This document shows positions 59,089 to 64,000 of a DNA stretch of 64,000 nt, in pieces. Within the stretch, counting starts at the first letter, position 1; each line of letters begins with the position of its first letter. The stretch is from Siphonodentalium dalli. Lineage: Eukaryota; Mollusca; Scaphopoda; Gadilida; Siphonodentaliidae. The notes below the pieces were generated by a model. That model did not search any database. It had not been told where the DNA came from and saw only the letters and a program-made list of their open reading frames with translations. The stretch covers positions 198,407,887 to 198,471,886 of the forward strand of contig CP136062.1 in assembly GCA_032622095.1 (NCBI GenBank). Direction: 5' to 3'. Made by a program: the position numbers and the translations under genes.

Positions 59089-59216
59089 TGTATCCTTCAG
59101 ATGCACCCGGTTGGCAACATGTGCTAATACATGTACATGTGTATATTGTCCTATATATATAGGCCTATTCAGCCTAACAATAAGACGCTATATATTGCAA
59201 TTGTTTGTCCTTTCAG

Positions 59217-59396
59217 TTGATGGAAAATGGTCCGATTGGGGTAATTGGGCGGATTGTTCTCAAACTTGTGGAGTTGGAACCCGTATACGTAAGCGTGCAT
59301 GCACGGATCCATGCCCAGCTAATGGAGGGACAGAGTGTGCCGGTGACGATACCATCCGCATGACGTGCTTCATGCGAGAATGTAGTGTAGACCAAG
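59217..59396 (+). CDS. Exon 4: single thrombospondin type 1 repeat
   Basis: Acceptor TGTCCTTTCAG before 59217 and donor GTTAGT after 59396 bound 180 nt (60 codons), phase 1-1. The protein reads DGKWSDWGNWADCSQTCG, then RIRKRACTDPCP, NGGTECAGDD and CFMRECS. The triple Trp ladder W-x2-W-x2-W is a C-mannosylation site, and CSQTCG is the O-fucosylation consensus. Six cysteines are in TSR spacing. TSRs bind glycosaminoglycans and matrix partners. It joins to exon 3 upstream and exon 5 downstream in frame. An ATG at 59111 lies in the intron and is not a start. Confidence 0.94.
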
Positions 59397-59751
59397 GTTA
59401 GTGTTTCTTTAATTTTAATGTATATAATATATTCAATTGCACAAGGATCGCTGTATAAACGTGTGTCGTTATGAATGCCTCGATCGTTAATTGTTTTGTA
59501 TATATAGTTGACATGACATGAGGAAACTACCATCAACAAGTGATTTACCATGTCAGGTAAAATTCCCACTTAGGCTAAGAGGTGTAATTATCGCTTACAA
59601 TTATTATATCTATACGGCTACGTCCAAGATTACTATATATAAAAGTGCCGACTTGCGTTTTATCGGGGATCAAGGTGAATTTATTAGGGTCCAAACGAAA
59701 CCTTTGACGCTTCCTAACTCTCGGTAAAAGGGTTTCTTTTTAAGGATGTCC

Positions 59752-60115
59752 CCATAGCCGAGCTGGTTAGGCCATGGATGAGATCAATTACAGTCTGGGC
59801 TAGACGAGGTTGGCGAGGGTTCGAACCCCGGCATGGATGAAAATCGGCATCGATTTGGTCTGATGTACCATTCTGGTCGACACGTGGCCATTTAGGATAA
59901 GAAATGACAATTTGTTCACGCTAACTGAGTTAAGCAAATATGAAGCAATGAAATCCACTCATACTGAGTCCGTGCCTCCACAACTCTAACATAACTAATC
60001 ACGGCCACCACATCTCCCACTGACAACATTACTGTTGGTGTTGTAGACGACACCCAATCTGAATGATGGTCGTCGTTCTGTGCGACCAGTTTTCATGGTG
60101 GGTTTATTTTATTCC
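59752..60115 (+). mobile_element. tRNA-derived SINE, second type
   Basis: Box A TAGCCGAGCTGGTT (59755-59768) and box B GGGTTCGAACCCC (59817-59829) are followed by a non-tRNA body. The body ends in a T-rich stretch near 60090-60125 (TTTATTTTATTCCCTTTTC). Sequence differs from the SINE at 54498. The 3' boundary is approximate. Confidence 0.75.
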
Positions 60116-60232
60116 CTTTTCAGTTTAAGTTTACCGGCGTGTGTTGCAAAGTTCCTTTATATATCTTATCATTATTATTATGGTACTAACACTATGTGCC
60201 ACCAATATAGGTACATACCACAGTCATTCAAC

Positions 60233-60639
60233 TATGGAAAGCCAAATTGACATTTAATAAATAATTGAGCTTAAGCGCAATAAGGAAACTCTTAGTAATT
60301 TGGTAATTGGGCTTATTAAGTCAAGAGCATTAAATATTCCTTATTTCTCTTTAAAAATATTCCTTATTGTTCTTAAGCATAACTTAAGCATAATTTTCCA
60401 ATCTTGCATGTAAGCGCTATAAGATCTTCCCTTATTGCGATTTGCACTTAAGTGCAATTAAATTAGGGACAATCTAATTGCGCAATAAGGGGAGATCTTA
60501 TTGCACTCAATCGCAATAAGGAATATGTAATTGCACTTAAGTGCAATAAGGAAAGTTTAATTACGCTTAAGCACAATAAGGAATATTCTTATTGCACTTA
60601 TGCTCAATTATTTATTAAATGTCAATTTGGTTTCCCATA
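60233..60639. mobile_element. TIR element of the 57752 family, copy 2 (IS3EU-like)
   Basis: Ends TATGGAAAGCCAAATTGAC and its counterpart are flanked by the 6-bp duplication TTCAAC (60227-60232, 60640-60645). Inside are diverged GCTTAAGCGCAATAAGGAA-type repeats. It is shorter (407 bp) and lacks the central hairpin, but confirms the 6-bp target of the family. Confidence 0.85.
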
Positions 60640-60645
60640 TTCAAC

Positions 60646-61190
60646 ACTCAATGCATGGAATGACAATATGAATTTCAACAAAACTATAAATACCGTACGG
60701 GTACTGATTTTATAATAGATAGGCGTTACCTAGGTTCCTGAAATTATGATAAAGTTATATCCAGGTTTGGGAGAATTGTGATAAAGTTACCCAGGTTAAT
60801 ATAATTTCATGTTTAGCAACAATATATTCATATTTTGGGATCAAACTGGCCATCTCAAGTAAGTAATATAATATTTATTAATTTATGCTTAATGTGGGCT
60901 ATATGGCTGCTTTCCAAAACTGAAGAGTACGGTATTTCCATCTGTCACTTTTATAATCGCATTCACATTGTGATACTTGCTTAACCTGGATAACTTATCA
61001 CAATTTTCTCCCATTTTAACCTTGGTAACTTTATCACAATTCGCGTGAACCTCGGTAACTTTATCACAAAAAAAACGTTGATATTGACCAATTCAGCTTG
61101 GGGCTGATAACAGGATCTTGGAACTTGATCAATAAACTGGCTTAATTAATTAATTAATAATTATTTGGCCCAGCTCCACAATTAATTCTG
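60646..61190. other. Intron 4, unassigned part
   Basis: Three GTAACTTTATCAC / GTGATAAAGTTA words at 60749-61068 form an inverted set (GTGATAAAGTTACCCAGGTT vs AACCTTGGTAACTTTATCAC), possibly a further decayed foldback. No exon. Confidence 0.5.
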
Positions 61191-61375
61191 GAAGGCCATT
61201 TTCACATTTATTAAACAATTGGACTAAAGCGCAATTGAATTGTGCTTAAGCGCAATTAGTTGTACACAATTGTAATTCAATTGCGCTTCATTTCTCATTA
61301 TGTGGGCAGCAATTGCACATGAGCGCAAATAAATACTCTTTAAATTCAATTGCGCATAAGCGCAATTATTGATCA
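61191..61375 (+). mobile_element. TIR element of the 57752 family, copy 3 (left part only)
   Basis: TGGAAGGCCATTTTCACATT followed by several GCGCAATT/TTGTGCTTAAGCGCAAT words; no matching right end was found. Confidence 0.6.
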
Positions 61376-61734
61376 CCATAAAGAAAACCCCCTTAATTCT
61401 TATAGAATAGTCTGCAGGAGGACTATCTGGTCATACCTGATTATGAACCTCATTTAATCTTCTTTAATTGCGATTAAATGACCTTTATGGACTTGTCCGG
61501 GTGCATGCATGGTCCACTAACATCTCTGAAAATCTCAAGCAAATCGACCATACCACTCCATAGAAAATATCTTCTGAACTAAGCTCAATTGTAAATATTT
61601 ACTTCTCAATTCAGGATGCAACTATCAGCAATAAACTAACGAAAATGATTTCGCCATCAAGAGTAACTGCATTTAATTAATATATAACAATGACGATGTC
61701 TGCTGTCAATTTGGATATCATACTCTTCGGCACC

Positions 61735-62165
61735 AAATAAAAGTTCAGGCCCAAATAATAGTGCAGGGGGGGGGGGGAAATTCCATTGAAAGTTAATAAA
61801 CGTGCAGACCCAAATAATAGTGCAGGGTGAACTCTGAGCAAAACATCAACATATTAACGGTGGTTAAACAAAGTATTTTTATAATATAGGAATAAGTATC
61901 AAGTATAGGAATCAACATAGTATGTGTCATTTGGTGTTTTATTCAATATTTAAATGTTCACATGTATGCCATATACATGTACATTCATACAGTTATATCC
62001 GTACAGGTAAGCTCACCATTTTTATAACAGAGTCAAATAGAAATCTAGAGTTTGTGCTGATTTCAATTTTTATAGCCTCAAAATTAATAAACGTGCAGAC
62101 CCAAATAAGCACTGTGCAGGGGGGAAATTACCCTAGAAAATAATAAACGTGCATGCATGTTTATT
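61735..62165 (+). repeat. Spaced repeat AATAAACGTGCAGACCCAAA
   Basis: AATAAACGTGCAGACCCAAA(TAATAGTGCAGGG) or parts of it occur at about 61736, 61795, 62087 and 62140, with a G run at 61768-61780. Non-coding. Confidence 0.65.
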
Positions 62166-62260
62166 TGGAGCCCAAGAGTATTTGTAGAAATTATTTTACA
62201 TTATTATTGGATCACCCTACCGGTGTGTTTCACATCACTTTAATGATGGTGCAGCATTAA

Positions 62261-62607
62261 CCCTTTACCCAACAAATCGGCCAAAACCGGCCAAATAAAG
62301 CTTCAACAGCCTAAAATATCTTGGGTCTGTCTCAATAAAACCATACAAATATGGATATCATTGGAACCGGCTCATTGACCACATTGTGATGGTTATAGTT
62401 ATGCCCTGTGCCAATGCATTCTCTTATATATGCGAGTCGACCATAGGTCGCCTCGCATATATAAGAGAATGCATTGGCCTAAAAAAAATCTTTTTTTAAC
62501 ACTTTTTACCATTTTTTCTTACATTCTTTAACAATTTTATAATTTTTAATGTGTTAAGCCAATGCATTCTCTTATATATGCGAGGCGACCTATGGTTGGG
62601 TAAAGGG
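62261..62607. mobile_element. piggyBac-like MITE, family A copy 5 (3' internal deletion)
   Basis: TTAA (62257-62260) CCCTTTACCCAACA ... TTGGGTAAAGGG TTAA (62608-62611). The second module is cut at GGCGACCTATGG and joined directly to the terminal TTGGGTAAAGGG, so half a module and the CACAGGG link are lost while the termini are intact. Confidence 0.9.
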
Positions 62608-62620
62608 TTAAAGATCCTGC

Positions 62621-62825
62621 GCGAATGCATTCTCTTATATATGCGAGTCTCCCATAGGTAGCCTCGCATATATAAGAGAATGCACTGGCTTACAAGGACA
62701 AGGTAACTATTGTTAGGCCAATTTATTCTCTTATATATGAGGCTCCCTATGGGAGACTTGCATATATAAGAGAATGCATCGGCACAGGGTGTTTGTAAAA
62801 TTTCAGGAAGCTCCAGTCATCGAAG
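62621..62825. mobile_element. Palindromic-module element, family C copy
   Basis: Two modules (about 62627-62690 and 62718-62788) with changed loops (GAGTCTCCCATAGGTAGCCTC; GAGGCTCCCTATGGGAGAC), ending CGGCACAGGGTGTTTGTAAA and then AGGAAGCTCCAGTCAT. The last block is shared with 22690-22750 (complement), about 11650 and 31790. The left outer end is not recognised. Confidence 0.65.
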
Positions 62826-63061
62826 GTTTCATTGAAGTTTTACTTCCCAAATAAAATGTTTCTTAAATAATTATTATGTTGCTATTGACAGCTTTCCCGC
62901 ACAACAGTAAGATAAGCTGTTTTTTTTAAATAGTTTTGCATTATATATTTAGCTCCGTCATATATATGAGGAAAAAGTCAGCCTTTTTTCAGGCCGCGTC
63001 CCTGTTTCTCAACTCGAAGCCTAATATTATACTGATGCTATTTTTATTAACTTTTGTCTAG

Positions 63062-63967
63062 TGAATGGCGACTGGACAAACTGGGGATTCTGGAGTCCAT
63101 GTACAAAAACTTGTGATGGTGGCAACCGATTCAGAGATAGGCTGTGTGCAAATCCACAGAAATCCAATGGTGGACTTGATTGTGGGGGCGACAGCCGACA
63201 GGACGAAACTTGTGGAAATGATGGTTGTCCCAGAGATGGTGGTTGGGCAGAATGGTCGGGGTTCACTGCTTGTAGTCAGACATGTGGCGGAGGAATACAA
63301 CACAAAACTCGTTTTTGTAATAACCCATCAGCTCTGAATGGTGGCCGTGAATGTTACGGCGACTTCCGAGATTCTCAAGAATGTTTCACACAAGATTGTC
63401 CTGTAAATGGCGGTTATACCAACTGGGGACTGTGGAGCGCATGTAGCAAGACGTGTGGCAGCGGAGAACGACAGTGTGAGAGATTTTGTTCCAATCCTGC
63501 TCCGCAAAATGGTGGTGTAAATTGTGTAGATCAATCACAGGATACTGAGGCATGTAACACTAATGCCTGTCCTTCAGACGGAGAATGGGGGAGCTGGTCC
63601 AGATGGGGCACATGCAGCGTGACATGTGCAAGTGGCTACCAAACCAGAACAAGGGCATGTGACAGTCCAGCACCCACAAATAATGGCCGCTTCTGTATCG
63701 GTGGTGCTGAAGAACCACAGGGATGCAAGGATGTGGAATGTCCAATTGATGGTGCATGGAGTGAGTGGGGCTGCTGGTCTCTATGCAGTGTGACGTGTGG
63801 GACAGGTTTTCGAAATAGAGAGCGTAACTGTTCTAACCCATGTCCGGAATTTGGTGGACAGGATTGTCCTGGCTCTGAATTTGGCAGTGAACCATGCTCC
63901 GCAGGTGCATGTCCGACAGTTGGTACAACTACGCCAGCACCATTAACAACTACACCTCTTCCACCTC
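63062..63967 (+). CDS. Exon 5: five thrombospondin type 1 repeats and Thr/Pro linker
   Basis: Acceptor ACTTTTGTCTAG ends at 63061 and donor GTAAGT begins at 63968; 906 nt (302 codons) without a stop, phase 1-1. Five TSRs of 56-57 residues follow one another. Their cores are WTNWGFWSPCTKTCDGG, WAEWSGFTACSQTCGGG, YTNWGLWSACSKTCGSG, WGSWSRWGTCSVTCASG and WSEWGCWSLCSVTCGTG. Each ends in a C-(x)n-CP motif and starts with DG/NG. TSR3 replaces the first Trp by Tyr and TSR2 the third by Phe. The exon ends with VGTTTPAPLTTTPLPP, a mucin-like linker leading to exons beyond the window. The frame is easily missed because it has no internal ATG start and lies between splice sites; minus-strand frames here are shadows. 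Layout is close to coadhesin- or hemicentin-type matrix proteins; orthology is not determined. Confidence 0.95.
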
Positions 63968-64000
63968 GTAAGTTATCAGCAGATGCCATATGTCTTAAAT

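Noticed and set aside
59752-59840. tRNA gene
   Set aside because: Same reasoning: pol III boxes of a SINE head, no folding cloverleaf with matching 3' end.
63027-63989. Minus-strand frames of 68-117 codons
   Set aside because: They are shadows of the TSR exon, whose plus-strand frame has Cys/Trp spacing and splice sites.

Overview
This is AT-rich animal genomic DNA with large introns, eukaryotic splice signals, non-LTR retrotransposons, tRNA-derived SINEs and a very high load of terminal-inverted-repeat (TIR) elements. The best guess is a lophotrochozoan, probably a mollusc. The grounds are a SINE tail ending in (ATCA)n after a 'gcgacattaaac'-type block, LINE types I associate with bivalves and gastropods, and a secreted vWA/thrombospondin-repeat gene. 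No marker gene fixes the species, so this is inference.

One cellular gene is convincing. It lies on the + strand, starts near 31.5 kb and runs off the right edge. Exons: a signal peptide ending in RFKRQ (31543-31636); a 40-codon Cys/Trp plus Thr/Pro-rich exon (51521-51640); a 185-codon von Willebrand factor A domain (56351-56905); a single 60-codon thrombospondin type 1 repeat, TSR (59217-59396); and a 302-codon exon with five TSRs and a Thr/Pro linker (63062-63967). Every junction is phase 1, so the exons join in frame. The product is predicted to be a secreted adhesive extracellular-matrix protein (coadhesin/hemicentin-like in layout). The two 5' exons are less certain than the three domain exons.

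The rest is transposons and repeats. 0-6 kb: a TTAA-type element with a 35-G tract, a region dotted with a 15-bp motif (GTAATGTCAGTCACG), a hAT-like MITE, and a foldback built from inverted 16-bp arrays. 7-9.6 kb: a LINE whose reverse transcriptase (RT) is split by a 582-bp TTAA element. 11-22 kb: tandem repeats and two more broken LINEs (14.1-15.8 and 20.0-21.6 kb). 22-33 kb: palindromic TIR elements and a 939-bp foldback. 34.8-35.6 kb: a giant palindrome of about 40 units. 39.4-41.1 kb: four head-to-tail Helitron-like units. 42-44 kb: an inverted-repeat element packed with TTGCTGCAGCAA, then local duplications. 49-63 kb: more palindromic TIR elements and two SINEs within or near the introns of the vWA/TSR gene.

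The most unusual theme is one 68-bp palindromic module (CCAATGCATTCTCTTATATA ... mirrored). It occurs, usually twice per element, inside at least two and perhaps three TIR families whose outer ends are unrelated: a TTAA/CCCTTTACCC piggyBac-like family, a GTGACCCGCCATATC family, and a weaker third family. Several insertions are dated relative to one another by nesting and by empty-site paralogues inside the window.
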